Assembly (NCBI RefSeq): GCF_019059575.1
Contig: NW_024881618.1
Span: forward strand, 62,001-126,000
Source of the DNA: Amphibalanus amphitrite
Taxonomy: Eukaryota; Arthropoda; Thecostraca; Balanomorpha; Balanidae
Direction: 5' to 3'
DNA: 64,000 nucleotides
Shown piece by piece: positions 36,273 through 50,011 of this stretch. The notes under the pieces are model-generated. The model saw only the letters and a program-made list of their open reading frames with translations. It did not search any database and was not told where the DNA came from. A program made the position numbers and the translations under genes. Every line of letters begins with the position of its first letter. Position 1 is the stretch's first letter.

Positions 36273-38101
36273 GAAGAGAGAACGACATGTCTCACAATAA
36301 CCAAAACAGGCACTGACCTGACATCCACTACAAACTCCTAGCATCGCTCAAATGCTCAAACTGAGACATATTGTACCACGGATTCCATGTGCTTAACGTT
36401 TCCTGAAGTGAGGTGCTCTGACCTCCTGTCGCGCTACGAAGTTACGGGCGCGACGCCGTCCCGTCAGCGTCATTCGCCGCGACCCGGCCGGCTAGTAAAC
36501 CGGCCTTTAATTGAGACTGAAGCCCCAGACGACATCGTTACGAAACTAATTTAGCCGCCGGCCACTCGCGCGACAAGCCACCGCACTAAATGTGTAATCG
36601 TTCCGTGCAGGATGATGTCAAAGAACGATGAGATGCACTGAGAGCATGATGGATTTTAGCGCCCCAATAGCCTACATGTTGCATTATCGGGGAGCGGTAT
36701 GTTATTTCTGACTTATTGTTGGAGGAAAAATGATGGTTTAAAAGCGATATAACAGCACAGTGACATTTGGATTGTCTTCATTGTTATACTGTGACATGTA
36801 TTGAATTATGTTAAGCTATAATTGGCGTCTTACGCTGTCAGCTATGCAAGCACAAAGATTGGATTAATGCAGCGTGTTCGGAAAATACGTCACGCCAGCA
36901 CTCAATATGCGATGGAGTTCGGTATTGTGGCAGTGCTATATAATTTCTGCGCCCAATTGTCACTAGCGTCCAGATGTCCCCGATCGAACACCTTATGACA
37001 ACCACCATTTACAGTGGGCATTGATTTGACGACGGCTGCATTCCGGCTGGTGGTCTTAATCGATCTACGGGGGCCGGTTGGACTGCGTGTCCTGTTTACT
37101 GGTCAGTTAGACAGGGCTCCTGCAGTGAACGACTAACCGACCGCCGAGGTCGCACCACGCGGTGGACTCGCCGATCACTGAACAACTTTGAAATGCAGCG
37201 CAACATTCGCTGAGTAGCCGGTAACTATTGACTATAGTCAATAGCTATAGCTGGTGGCAGAAACAAAAAGCGAATAAGCAGGCATGTGTCTCAATAAACC
37301 GCTGCCTCTGCAACCATGTTGAGGGGCTTTAGTTATGAAGGAGTAAGTTAATTTCTTGGCTCACTTAACTTTCAAAAGATGAAATCTTAGACGCTATTGA
37401 TCATTTTCAGTCTGTCAGCACCGGTAACTTGTGTCTATTTGCCAGACGTTCTTCAAATATGGAACTAGAAAATTGTTTTGGCATGCTTCTTGAAGTACGT
37501 ATGAAACATAATTTGCATACAATAAGTAATTCATGTGGCTAACGTTATGCAATCAAATTGGCTAAATTGTTCCACTGATAGGTATGACTGTGCGTGATGT
37601 CCATGCTTCACAACCTACTTTATGCAGTTACTACTGCCATAGGTCAGAATCATATTCAAATTGCATGGGAACGTTGTTGAAATTTAGAAGTACCGAGCAA
37701 TGAAAGAGCTGAGCTCTGCATTCGTATTCCATACCACGTAGCAGCAGGCACCCGTCTTCTAGAATAAAGACTTTTTGCTTCACTGTGCTGGGAACGCTGT
37801 CCCCGATTAGCATCAGGTCAACTGGCTGCTGTTTTGCTGTCGTCAGGCTAGTTATTCAGCTTTTTATTTCATACTCTTGCATATCGCTCAGCATTCACTT
37901 TTAGCTACTACAATTTAAGTTTCTTTACTGTTTTCATATTTATGTACATTTTGTCACCCTCTTGCTTGGTGCATAGGTGCATAGACACAGACAATTGTGC
38001 TTTTCAGTTAGATTGATACACTTTTAAATGACAGTTTTATGATTGTGCGCATTTCAATAAATATTATGCATCCGCGCTGTTTCTACACAACCGCACGCCT
38101 T
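36273..38101. other. spacer, nothing recognised
   Basis: Plain AT-rich to mixed sequence. No gene, RNA gene or known repeat was identified. Confidence 0.45.
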
Positions 38102-38602
38102 AAAGGGACTATCCCACCTTTAACATGGGGTTTGAGTTGAGATAGCCAAGTTTGCGGCGAGGTTCAGAAACCACCATCTATCTAGGTTGCAACCCCCGCG
38201 GCCTCTTGGTGTTGAAGAAATTCGTTCCCTTCATTTGAAAATGGGCCTTGTACAAGGCCCTATCTTCAACATGGAGCGACCGTTAGTGTGACGTCACCTC
38301 GTTTAGTCATTCTGATTTAAATGGGGTTGTTCGTTGAAAAATCGCTTAAAACTTGGTCTGAACTTTGTTGTGGTGCCTACAGAGTAAAAAGAATCAGCTT
38401 TATGACAGTAATGTGGCCTGGGGAAGGAGGTAATTTTGGGCTGTGACGTCACATATTTGAAAGTTTGTGTTTGGAATATGGGAAGCCTAAGATGTTTAAT
38501 GAAAAATAAATGCCAGAACCGTGTTCCTGGTCATCCAATCTATAAAGTCGGGCACAATTTAACTGGTTTTAACAACATTTTAGAAGGTGGGATAGTCCCT
38601 TT
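38102..38602. mobile_element. MITE with AAAGGGACTATCCCACCTT inverted ends (501 bp)
   Basis: Perfect 19 bp terminal inverted repeats at 38102-38120 and 38584-38602. The left end is followed by GAGTTGAGATAGCCAA, as in the split copy at 5068-6703. It is non-coding. The target duplication is not clear (left flank ends CTTA, right flank starts CAAAG). Confidence 0.8.
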
Positions 38603-40189
38603 CAAAGTAACGTAACACATATTGAAAATACAATGTATCAGATAAAACATGATTTACTAATAATTCAACATGAACTGCTTGCTATGCTGATGTACCTATG
38701 TAAGTGCATAAGATACGATTATTTTGTAGAATCACCTTGTAGCGTCTGCAGTATCTATCAGCTGCTTTGGACCTTACGCCAGTGCTGCTTACATTCAGCC
38801 ATTGCATTGTCTTTCTACCCAGACATCAGCTCAAACGCGCAGACACGCAAATGAATGGGGTGGCTCTTCGTGCCTTCTCGATGCCGAGTGCTGATGTTTG
38901 GGCACAGGCCAGTCGGGACGGTCAGATTGCATCGCTCGAGGTGGGTATAGGGCTTCTGTTTGGCAGCGCTGCTAGATGCGCTGAGGGCGGGTGGGGCCGG
39001 GTCTTACCTTGCCTGTTTGTCGGGTCTAACGCTCTGATTGAGTATTTACGAGATCGGGAAGCTAGCGCTCACGCCTCCAGCTATTTCTACATTGGACCTG
39101 TGGCGTCTGCTAAATATAGAAGGACCAAATGTCATCGCCAATATCACGCCAAAAATAGACAAAAGTACGAAGCGTGTCCAATGAACGATGGAAACTGGAA
39201 TGTCCGACCCGATTTGTTACGGAATGCGCCCACTATCCAGTGATCAACTACCAGTGTGTGAACCATCAACGACCACTGTCTACGACCACTGTCCAGGAAC
39301 TATTACCACTGCACCACGCACTCTGCCCAGGACCTAACCCCAGTTACCACGCTCACTGTCCAGGTGCTCTCACCTGACGCCGAGTTCACTCTGTCTTCAC
39401 TGGCCGCTGACAAATGGCGGCATTACTCGTGTACTCGCAGTCTGGCAGTGACAAACACCGGTGTGCCGTCAGTGTCACGCCGAATTACCTCCACTACAGC
39501 GCCAGCGACACATCCCAGTCGCCCATTGCTCCACTAAAAAATGACACTCAGCAGAGGTGCCGTACAAATTTACAGACCGAGGCTAACTGGCGGCTATCCA
39601 TCGCTCTGCGCTCGTGAACTGGTGTTTTTGTGTGATTGTGCCGGAAAACTGTAATTTGAAAGTTCAAAAATGACTCCACTTTTACCCACACAGCTTTCGA
39701 ATCGATGGCATTAATGGCTTGTGATCAGCCGCCTTGATATGACTTATCATTTGCCATATCTCTGCAATGTAAGATCGCTGTATAAACTTCTTTGAAGCTT
39801 GCTTAAATGTGCTCTTACTCCTCTGGCTCTGTAAACTTTGCATGCTAGCCTGAGTAATGGCTCTAGCAGCAAATGATGACTTTAATGCAAACAGTACCGC
39901 ATCTATAAATACGCTTTCATGACTTTGTAGTTTGCAGACAATCTTACCTCATTTACTCATGGTGATACTTCAAAACAGAACACACTTTGAACTGCAGGGA
40001 GAGAGTGAACACTAACCAGTTGGCTGGTTCATTTGATATTCAATTATCGGTGTTGTTGGTATGCAATTGCATGCATGCTTGCTGATGCACAAAAACAGAT
40101 CCACCACGTTTTGCTCAGTGTTTAATGAATTCCAACGCAATAAAGCCGCTCGCGCTCCTTCGCTTAGTCCTCATGACCGACTGCCCACT
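38603..40189. other. spacer with an unassigned open frame
   Basis: The longest plus-strand frame (38767-39243, 158 codons) has no domain I recognise and no clear splice context. At 39240-39400 ACCACTGTCCAGG-like words recur, a weak tandem repeat. No gene is supported. Confidence 0.4.
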
Positions 40190-40460
40190 CACCTGTGACC
40201 TGTGACCTCAGTTCTATGTCTCCGCCCGTCTCCCTCACAGTTCCCGTCGCTGCCGACTCACCTGTGACCTCAGCTCTGTGTCTCCGTCCGCTCCCACAGT
40301 CCCCCTGGTCAGGCTGTCCAGTGTCCACTCACTTGTGACCTGTGACCTCAGCGCTGTGTCTCCGTACCCACAGTCCCCCTGGGCAGGCTGTCCACTCACC
40401 TGTGACCCGTGACTCAGCTCTCTGTCTCCGCCCGTCCTCTCCCACAGTCCTCAGTCCTCT
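40190..40460. repeat. about 60-70 bp minisatellite (CTCACCTGTGACCTCAGCTCTGTGTCTCCG type)
   Basis: Four imperfect units containing CACCTGTGACC, TCAGCTCTGTGTCTCCG and CCCACAGTCCCCCTGG recur at about 40190, 40255, 40330 and 40395. A run of 14 G lies at 40608-40621 in the GC-rich sequence that follows. Confidence 0.8.
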
Positions 40461-41458
40461 TCTGTCCTCGTCGCCGCTTCCGACGCTCACCGCACGAGCT
40501 CGCGCCGCCGGCCGACGCGTCGACACCGTCGCTGTCCACCGCCCGCCGTCGACTCAGTCACCTGCCGGCGGCCGCCGACACCGACGGCACGCCGACGCGC
40601 GCCGCTGGGGGGGGGGGGGGGGCACGTGACCGGTTCGGTTCGCTCCGATTACCCGCGACGACTCCCCTCTCTCCCCCTCATCGGTGTCCCGTGTCATTAC
40701 GGATAGATGTCATATATCATCTATACGTGTAGTATCAAATGTATTTACATACATACAAAACGAGGACATTATTTGAATTTATCATATATGAACAGCATCA
40801 TAGGCTGTGTGAAAGTTTGATCGAGCTGATACACTTGTGATGTTGACAGAACATCACAAGCGTGACATCACAAGCGTGAAATCTCTTGGCTCAACCGCCT
40901 ATTATGTCTTCGTGAGGTCTACAAAAATCACTGAATGTAGTTGCAAACACAAAGGCATGTTCAAAGTTCATATTCAAAGCGGTTGCATTCTTAATTGATT
41001 TGCAGCTATGAAAAATATCCCACAAAATAAAAGCGCCCGGGAGGGCTGAAACTTCTTTTCCCGTCCAGTGTGCTTCCAGACAAACGTCCAAGTCATCTGG
41101 CGGCATCACGTTCGCTATCGATTAAGACACAACCTGCCTCAGCTCACTGTTGGACGAGAATGAACATCGCTACGAAACACGCAATGCGCCTGTACCAAGC
41201 TGAATAAGTGGAACTGTCACGGCTTGAAGGCAGCTGACTGTTCATATTCAATCTTTGCGAATTACATATTTTAGCATAGGAATTAGGAGCATTAGCCATG
41301 TCCTATATGAACAGAGAAGTGTGGCTAAAAATGCATCATTTCAAAGAATTGACAAAAAATATTTTTTTCTGGTGAAATTATTGTTAAAATTGATATGCCT
41401 TACGAACGAGCGCTGCACACCTCAATTTTCTTTGTTCATGCTAGACATGATTTTGCCG

Positions 41459-42477
41459 TTAAAGGGAGATTATGACCTTTTTCCACAAAATCTGAGTTAG
41501 GACCATTTTCTGACAAAACACAACAAGTTATAATGTAAATTAAAACCATTTTGCTCAATTCGGTACCTTGCCGCAAATATCTCAACTTGAAGTCACGTTA
41601 GCGGGGAGCGCTGAAAATGACCGTTGAATAAGTACTTACATCACTTTTTGGTACTTGCATGTAATTTTGTAAAATGAGCGTATTCATTACATTTGATCTT
41701 CATCACATCTAGTTAGTTAATGGTCGTCTATAGTGCCTTCAAAAGATATTCATGGTTTGGGGGTGGTTTATGTCTAAATTTACGCAACTATTTTTCCTGT
41801 TCATCATCTGTCGCCATATGCTGCTATTTTAGTAGCAACGACTCAATTTTGAATCGGTCCCGCCGACTGCACAATAAAAGAAGATAGATACAACACTTTT
41901 GCGGCATCACTGAAAAACTTATGCAGTACTGTTATCAAAATTCTCATAACACCGTTCGACAAACCTGAAGTCTTTTTGAAATAAATATGCTTGTATTTTT
42001 CGCTTCAGGCTCTGAGGCCAAAATAATGAATTTCGTAGTCGCAATCGCAAGATTTGGCTGCGTTTCTGGCGCTTGCCGTTCATTTGTGGCGCAAAATAAT
42101 ACTTGGAAACAAATAAGAGTAGGCACTGTGTACCCCCGAATTAGAATCTAATTAATTCTAAACCGAATTAACTCTAATTCAAATTAGAATCCTTACAACC
42201 AAGCAACGACAAGGCGATAACATAAACAAAAACCCGAGCGTCGCTGTTTGAAACAAAAGCGCCATATACTGCGACTTTTTTATAGAGAAGGACAACGCAT
42301 TTCGGTGGGTGTTACAAGTACTGCAAGTACTGCTTCTTTTTTGCAAAAATAAAAACCTTTTTCACATACGAAAATGTGCTAGGAAATTTTCATATTTTAT
42401 AGAAACTACAGTAGAAATAGTATAGATGTCGAGTAATTTTTATTTAAGAAAAAAGAAAGCTCATTATCTCCCTTTAA
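41459..42477. mobile_element. putative 1.0 kb TIR element (TTAAAGGGAGAT ends)
   Basis: TTAAAGGGAGATTATGA at 41459-41475 is matched by the complement of TCATTATCTCCCTTTAA at 42461-42477, one mismatch in 17. The ends resemble, but differ from, the AAAGGGACT MITE family. The interior is AT-rich and non-coding. Confidence 0.55.
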
Positions 42478-42779
42478 GCGAAACAGTTTGAAGGAATTCA
42501 ATGTTACCTCACTCCAAACGAGGGCATGAGAGTAATGACTACTGAACTTGTCTGCTTTAAATGTAGGTATTCGTGATTTTGTTAAGAAAGTCATGATGCG
42601 TAAAATATACATTTTCTAGTAGTATGTAGGTATAGGACTTTTATCAGCTCTCATCATTTTTATTTTTATTTTGGCTCATGCTACCAAAGTCTTGTTACGA
42701 GCGAGCGAGCGCAGCTAGCGAAGCGAAGTTTTTTCAAATAACGGAAAATCTCAGTATTCGCTTTTGAGTTAGTTATCGC

Positions 42780-43530
42780 TTTTGAGAGGCTTATGTATAT
42801 CTCAGCAACCGCTGGACCGATTGGCCTGCGGTCTTTTTTGCTGGATAGCCCCATCCCTTCTACCCCGTAATTGGCTACTTTTGATACACCTCAGTGACCG
42901 TCGTGGCACGTGCCACGTGAAAAGTCAAGGGTGTTCAAGCTGTTTTCAAGGCCCTCTGCTGTTTTGCAAAAGTAGTGATTTTGAGAGGCTCATATCTCAG
43001 CAGCCGCTTGGGCGATTGTCTTGCAGTAATTTTTGTAGGATAGCTGCATCCCTTCTACTAAAGGTCGGATACTCTTGATCTATGTGAGTGACCCCCACTG
43101 CACGTGCAAAATGCAAAAAGAAGAGGTGCCAAATTTGTTCCCATTTCAACAACTCGGTAATTACTGGGGCGATTTCGCTGAAATTTGGCATACAGGTAGG
43201 CACCCACCAGACAATGCATTCCCATGTGTTGCGGTTGGGGTGCTACTTCACGTGCGCACGTGCAGTGGGCGCTTCCAGATCTTGAGAACGGCTGGGCCGA
43301 TTGCGCTCAAATTTGGTACACGGTTGGGGACCGGTTAGACGGATGCCGTGTAAAAGTCAGTTTGGACCCCGTTTGCACGTGCGCACGTGCAGAATGCCGC
43401 TTCCAGATCTCAGGAACGGCTGGGCCGATTGCGTTCAAATTTGGAACACTGCTAGCGACCGGTTAGAAGGGTGCTTTGCACAAGCCCGTTGGAAGTACCC
43501 TCTCGCCTTTCCGCACATGCAGGGCTGACT
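42780..43530. repeat. diverged tandem repeats with CGGCTGGGCCGATT core
   Basis: At least four units contain a CAGNAACGGCTGGGCCGATTGCG-like core (about 42800, 42990, 43277 and 43408), followed by a CAAATTTGG or TAGG segment and a CCCTTCTAC or CCGGTTAGA segment. The two right-hand units are about 130 bases apart and most alike. CACGTGCGCACGTGCAG boxes lie between them. No coding function is supported. Confidence 0.65.
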
Positions 43531-43670
43531 ATCTCACTCGCTCGTTCTTCGCCCAAAAGGCGATTTACTGGTTGTAAGAAACTCCCTGAAAAAATAAGTG
43601 AAAACAAAAATCACAAAAAAAATGTGTAAGGAAAGCGTGTGCATCGATGCATACGAGCTGCACTGCTTAA

Positions 43671-44810
43671 CCCGCGCCCCACGGGGGGCTATTCATAGCC
43701 CCCTCCCGTTTTTCTGCAATAACTTCCAAACCACTTGACGTATCGACGCCAATCTTTCAGTACCTTCGGCTGCATCAATTTGACACCTTGTGTTAAAATT
43801 TGAACTTAATAGCTACCATAGATTGGCCGAAAATGACGTCAGAGTGACGTCATGTTCGGCCGATTTCGACGCAAAACATTGAACCACGGCAATCGCTCCC
43901 AAGAGCTCAGTTTTTAAGCTAGATCCAATTCATTTACGTGAAAGGACTCAGAATTGACTGCGCTATCAAACTGCTATCTCGAATTTTCAAAATTTTGAAA
44001 ATTTCGAAAATTTCGTAGAATATTTAAAATGTATATTTTTATTTTTTGACTTTTTCGAGAAAAAAACGGAATATATGTGACTAACTCTAGCAAGTTTTAA
44101 ATAAATATATTTTTAAAAATGGCAAGTTATACGCATTTTTGCAAAAAATTCACAATTATTAATTTTTCAAATCAATTTTTCAGTACGTATTTGACATCGT
44201 ACATCAATATAAATAGCACCATCGTGTTCCTGAGCTCAAACTGCATCCAACAGACACCTTTTTTGTTGAAAAATTTTAACTTCAAAATTTGACCTTTTTT
44301 GACCTGAAAGTGACCTAACTTAAGCTAAATTCGACTCAAAATGACCTCGAATGACACAGATGACATCAAATTCGAAATCTATGGCCTAAATGGACCATAA
44401 AACATGTGTCACGTGACCGACGTATGATATAATATTTCCGTGACCTGTGATGACCTGACCCTGACCTGAAAATCAAAGTACAAGTTTGGTACCCTCAAGG
44501 TATCTAGAGCATCTGTTCACGAGTGTGGAAACCAAAAATGAGCCTGATCTGACTTGTAAGACGGCGGCCAGAGCCCAAAATGTGAACAAGCCAAAATGCT
44601 AATGATTCTTAATTTGACCTGACCTGTGACGTCATCGGTGACCTCGAGGTCAATGAAATTAGGTTTTGCTCAACAGTTTTTCCGGGGCTAGCAGAAGCCG
44701 TTTGAATTTTGACGATCGGCCCAGTAGTTTCGGAGTTAGGAGGGGGGGGGTCTATGGAGAGCCCCTCCCCCAGTAGGGCGTGTTATACGCAGACCCCAGT
44801 GGGACGCGGG
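43671..44810. mobile_element. TTAA-bounded non-coding element (CCCGCGCCCCA ends, 1140 bp)
   Basis: TTAA at 43667-43670 and 44811-44814, with inverted ends CCCGCGCCCCACGGGG and CCCAGTGGGACGCGGG. A GGGGGGCTATTCATAGCCCCC hairpin sits at the left and GGGGGGGGTCTATGGAGAGCCCC at the right. The interior is rich in TGACCT words (44310-44650). Confidence 0.82.
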
Positions 44811-44814
44811 TTAA

Positions 44815-47342
44815 AACCTAAGGCCCTGTGGAAAGTTTGGTGAGGGCCAAATCATTTTCAAGCTGATATGTTCAGTGATAGGTATGTACCATACCAAGGT
44901 GGATACATGAGCTGCAGATTTGATTTGCAGGAAAATGATAAATCATCACGTGCAGCCCATGTCGACTGTTGGTAATCTTCAACACTCCTCAGCAATGTTG
45001 ACTGTTGAGTGTTCATAGAATGCTGAGCGGATCATGGCCTTCAAACTCTGCGAGGCCAAACCAAATTAGGTTGCGGTCAGTGAAGCCAAAGCGACAGTAT
45101 AGCATGTCTATCTGTGCTCAGTGGGCGCCATTTGCATTAATTATTTGACATTAGATGGTCGAATGGATGCCCTGCACACAACTCTCTAGGACAGCCAGGG
45201 CAGGAACTACTGTGAAGTTTGACTCGTGAAGGCAGCCATCGGCATTATCTATTGACGAATGCTCGGCACAGGGACCAGCACTTACTTAGTTCAAAGAACG
45301 GATTCCACGCGGGCAGCTGGAAAAGTAATCAAAATAGGTTGATGTTTTTCATCGAACCCATCACAACTTCATAGCTCTTTTACTGCGGGTGCACCTGAAC
45401 AAACTACGAGAAGTCAATACATACAAGAATGCATTATGCGTTTCTCTGTACGTACTATCCAACAAAAGGAGTGTTAGTACTTAGTAGTGACGCTATGTGT
45501 AGTTGACGTGGCAATTATATAGTTTCACGTAACATTTAACATTAGAATCGGTATGACATGGCATCATTCAGGTTGATGGCATGGCAACTGAAACCCACTA
45601 TATACCGTGCTGAAACCAGATCCATTTGACAGGCGTCGGCAGTGCATGACTTCGCGCGTTTGAGCAATGCATGGAGAAATAAATCGATTCCAGTGCCGGC
45701 ATTCGACTTGGGTAATTGTCCATCGGAGCGTAAGCTTCCGGTACCGGTTCAGGACTATGAGCAGCGCACAATGCACATTCCTATTCCAAGAATGTTGATG
45801 TGAAGTGTGGTCAAACGCAAGATTGTAATGGAACTTTGTCAGTTGCTGTGTGGTTTTGACCTTTAATCATTTCTGGTGGGCAGCTTGGCACATATTTGTG
45901 AGCACTCGAGCAAACTAGATGCATAGTTACAGTCGCCTGTGTCTAAGGATCAAATTACAGTGTTTGAGCTGAAATAATGAAGAAACTTAACGACGTTAAC
46001 ATAATTAATGTAATAGTATTGTTCCCATTGATTCAAAGGTTATGAGTAATAACGTTGACAGTATTCAGTTTTACAGCTCAGGCCAATTAGGCTCACATCT
46101 GAGGCCGGGTGGCTGCCGGGTCGTATAGAGCCACCGCACCGTCCAGAAGTGGCGGGCCGGCCATCCGACCTGATTTAGGTGACAACGATGGCCCGTAATC
46201 TGACCGTATAATTGAAATGCAGCTGTTTCGGCGGCCGCCGTTTAACCGGATTAAGCCGCAGATGTCCACGCGTAAACACGCAACCAGCGCGCCGCTCCAC
46301 CTGCCGTTCCGTTGCACTTAATGCAGGTGAGGGAAGTCAGGATGCCGCCTTATAAATTATTGCTGCATTTTTCGCCACTGCTATAGTCGCTGAAATAAAA
46401 GGAAACGTGAGAGGACCAGGTGAAATACAGTTTATAAACTGCAGTACATTTAGGAGTTGCTCTTGCTCTTATAATGTGCGCCTAAGTACCTAATTGGTAG
46501 CTAAAAAAAAAAAACGGCGCATGTTTTACTTATTTCTATGCAATTATTGTATTTTAAGTCTCTTATGATCTTTAACTAAGTTCACTATTCAAAACTGATG
46601 CTAGCCTAAGCCAATAGCCATGGTCAATAATCAATGTATAGGTATCGTGCTTATTTCTCTTGCCTTTGGAATTTTATCCATAAACCTGCTGAGACTATTG
46701 ACCTCAGGCAGCTTTTTCAAAACTGGGACAAAGAAAGAGAAAGAAACCACAAAGTTGGGTTCTAAAGATCTCTCCTTTGCCTGTTAGCACACCTGGTTAG
46801 GCCTGTTGGAACGACTGGCACTTGACATAATGGAAGGTCAGCTTATGGCATAAAAACAATTGCCTACCTCTCGCCTAAGGAGCGGAAACAAAGATCATGG
46901 ATAAAAAATTAAAGATCGCCAAAGAAATACGACCAGAAAACATCTTGTTGTGTAGGGCTAGGTCCTTTCGGTCTAAAACGACCATTTCAGAGCCGGGGGA
47001 TGATAGGAATTAGGGGGAGACATTGGTCTGGGCAGATACCCTAGAGAGTCATCGGGGCTGAGCCCGTCCGAATGGACAGACCGACCAGCCCCCCCCCCCC
47101 CCTCAAGTACTCTCTGCACCCGGCGACGGGGGTGCGCTCCCTCGGGAGCAGCGGTGCCGCTCCAAGGGAGCAGCCCGCATGAGATAAAGGTGCCTGTCCA
47201 GCCCGGAGTGAGGGTTGCGGCGTGGAGAAGGATTTGAACGTCCTGAGGATGAAAACAACGGACGGGATGAAGAAAACCCCATTCAACCGTTTTGTTTCCT
47301 ACCTAGTCCACGAATCCTGTCGTGCTCTGCTGCACTGCAGCC
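44815..47342. other. spacer, nothing recognised
   Basis: No gene was recognised. A C run is present at 47088-47102 and a poly-A at 46505. The GC-rich piece at 46090-46325 has only overlapping short frames. Confidence 0.45.
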
Positions 47343-47346
47343 TTAA

Positions 47347-48186
47347 CACGCGCAGTGGAAGGGTTGCGAGTACTACGCCCAGTGGAAGGGGGGGCGGATG
47401 TCGCCCCCCCCCCCTAAGATCTCAGCTCCCACTGGAGCTAGAAAGACGAAATTTGGAGGATAGGTGGGGGCCATGGGGAACTCTGTTGTGTGTGAATTTC
47501 ATGACCCTAGGTTAATATCTTCAAGGTCAAATGAGGTCAAATGTGGTCAAATCTGCCATATTAGCGACTTTTTTGCGTTTACACGCCGATAACTCAAAAA
47601 GTTACCGGCCGATTTTTTACAATCTTTCACTATACAAAAGGGCAAACATTTGTGAGTATGTATGGTGAATTTCTAGATAATCCAACAATAAATATGGCAG
47701 TTAGAAGCCTGCGAAGGGTAAGATGTCGCCGGCTGAAGCGGCATCGGCCGACGCGGGAAACGCGGCAATCACAATTTTGTGTTTACACACTCATAACTCA
47801 AGTTGTTACCGGCCGATTTTCAAAATTCTTTGACCATATGATTGCCTGTACATTTCTTAGTCTTCTCACCGAATTTGACGCGAATCGAATATAATCAGCG
47901 GTAAGGAGCGCGATGTAAAGACGGAACCGTCCCGCCCCGGCACAGTCTACAATTCAGGCGGCGCGTAACGGCTAGCGCCGGCCGCCGCGGCGGCAGGATG
48001 TTTGACTTTACACCGCTATTACTAGAAAAGTTGTGAACCGATTTTCTTACTTCTTGCACGAGAAGATCCGCAGTTCAATTCTGGACAGGTAGCCGAAATT
48101 TCACATTGATATTATGCTTGCAGCGCGAGTTATTGGCGAAAAACAGGAGGGGTGGGCGAAATCCGCCCCCCCTTCCACTGCGCGTG
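47347..48186. mobile_element. TTAA-bounded non-coding element (CACGCGCAGTGGAAGGG ends, 840 bp)
   Basis: TTAA at 47343-47346 and 48187-48190 with perfect inverted ends CACGCGCAGTGGAAGGG. G/C runs lie close to both ends. The left end is partly duplicated (47354 and 47381). The interior holds three diverged units containing TAACTC...GTTACCGGCCGATTTT (about 47580, 47790 and 48010). Confidence 0.85.
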
Positions 48187-48190
48187 TTAA

Positions 48191-50011
48191 TCCTCGGATG
48201 ATGGCTCATCTTTGTATTGGTGGTAAATCCTAGCTTTGTCCGTGTATCCCGAAGGTTTCTTTTTATATGTTTCAGTGTCTTGGAAATATATGAAATGTTA
48301 ATGTTTCAGTGTCATATTTTCAGTGTCTTGTTTCAGTCCGTAAATCCTAGCATTGCAATGCAACGATCTCATCATAAGAAGCCGTCATCATTTATGCAAT
48401 GGGTAGACTGAAGTAAGCATATCGCATGAGTGGCACAATACCGAATCCGGCAGTGGACTGCTAGCGGACTGCTGCGCCGACTGGGGCGACACCTGCCTGA
48501 CTAGATGTCGCTCTAAACGCAAATCACATAACCCTGCAATCTGCAGCCTGCAACCTGCATGCACGCATTCTGTTGCCAGGAGTCTGCATTTATTTTATTT
48601 ATCTGTCTAATGAGTTGTGTGCCTATTGAAAAACCGGATGTTTGAGTCTACACTGGATATACATGGTGTTTAATAAAACGAGACGATAAAGAATCGTTAT
48701 ATCTCGGAAAGTATAATTATGCTAAGAGAATTATAAACATGTTATTCAAAACATAATTGTTGAAAGCTTTTTGAATGATATATTAATCATTTCCCTAGCA
48801 TTTTATCGTCTCGTTTTTTTAAGCACCCTGTACCTACAATTTATGGTTTGCTATCCATCAACGTAAAAATAAACGAATGGCTACATAGGAGGTAATAGTT
48901 GGGTGCCGAGTACCGATACATGTTTACTTTATGATCAAGACGGGGTAGGTATGTTTCATCATCAGTAACCATCACTAATCCAATGCGTAGTGAATACGCC
49001 AGAACACTATGGGCATTGGACGATGCTCGATATATCTTTATAGTGATGAGCGTCATCATCTACCGCTGTTCACACTTTTTCATGAGAAGCATGCGTTTCA
49101 AACAGCGATGAGCGGTCTTGTCTAAACAGTAACACAGTTCCCTTCCCAGGAACACGCCAGTCATTGGTATACCCTTGCGCGCCCTCTCTGTCCGGTGCGT
49201 CTCTCAGTACGGCCTGCATGTGTGTTTGAATGGCGCGCGTGATATCAGAGCCGGAACCCGAGACGGAGAGAGGGATCAAAGGGCTCCACCGCTTCCGGTG
49301 ACGTCCTAATGGGTTCTGATTCACTCCCTCCCATCCCTTTGGATGATTATCACCCATCCCCATGTAAGGTACCCAGCTGGGCAGCACTAAGGCAGGGAAA
49401 GCGGGTGGCATGGATAATAATCCTGGCCCCCTGTTGGACTGGTGTCCGAGGCAAATGAACGGAGAAATGGTGTGAGGGATGCATAGGATTCGGAGGTTAG
49501 ATTACGACACTGATTATAATCGATGTCTAATGGATGTCGTGTTTAGACGACACGCACACAAGCGTAGCAAACCAGCGTTGGAAAACGTCAAGACTTTTGT
49601 GAATCTATACCGTGAAATCCTTACGTTTCAGTGAGTCACGAAACATTCAAGTCACACTGCTTATCCTGAAATTGTCATCATGAGTTTACCTCGGAAGCAT
49701 CGAGATATTCCTGGATATGTTATGTAATGTCGAACCGATCGGCTTCCACGAGTGTTGTGACGAATATTGTTTATATGAATGATCATCCGTGACGCTTTGA
49801 TCGCCAGGCCATGCTCAATATCAAATGCGCATTTTAGCACGTCAGAAACCTTACTGATGGACCTGGTGTTAAAAAATGGTTAAGAACTGCCCTTACACTG
49901 CTGAGAGCCACATCTCTCGAGTCGAATCTCATTTGTCATTGGACTTCATTCGCATGTCCTCTGTGACACAGTTTACGCGTAGGTATGTCGTGGCGCCGGG
50001 TGACACGTTCC
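48191..50011. other. spacer with a small MITE
   Basis: Apart from the MITE at 48662, nothing is recognised. A minus-strand frame at 49070-49411 (113 codons) has no domain. Confidence 0.4.
48662..48831. mobile_element. 170 bp MITE with GGGTGTTTAATAAAACGAGACGATAAA-type ends
   Basis: Inverted ends share AAAACGAGACGATAAA (left about 48675-48690, right about 48801-48816) and the outer CA[TG]GGTG[TC]TTAA. TA dinucleotides flank both ends, as expected for Tc1/mariner-type MITEs. It is non-coding. Confidence 0.7.

Noticed and set aside
38767..39243. 158-codon plus-strand open frame as a gene
   Set aside because: No domain recognised, no flanking exon or splice pattern, and part of the adjoining sequence is a weak tandem repeat.
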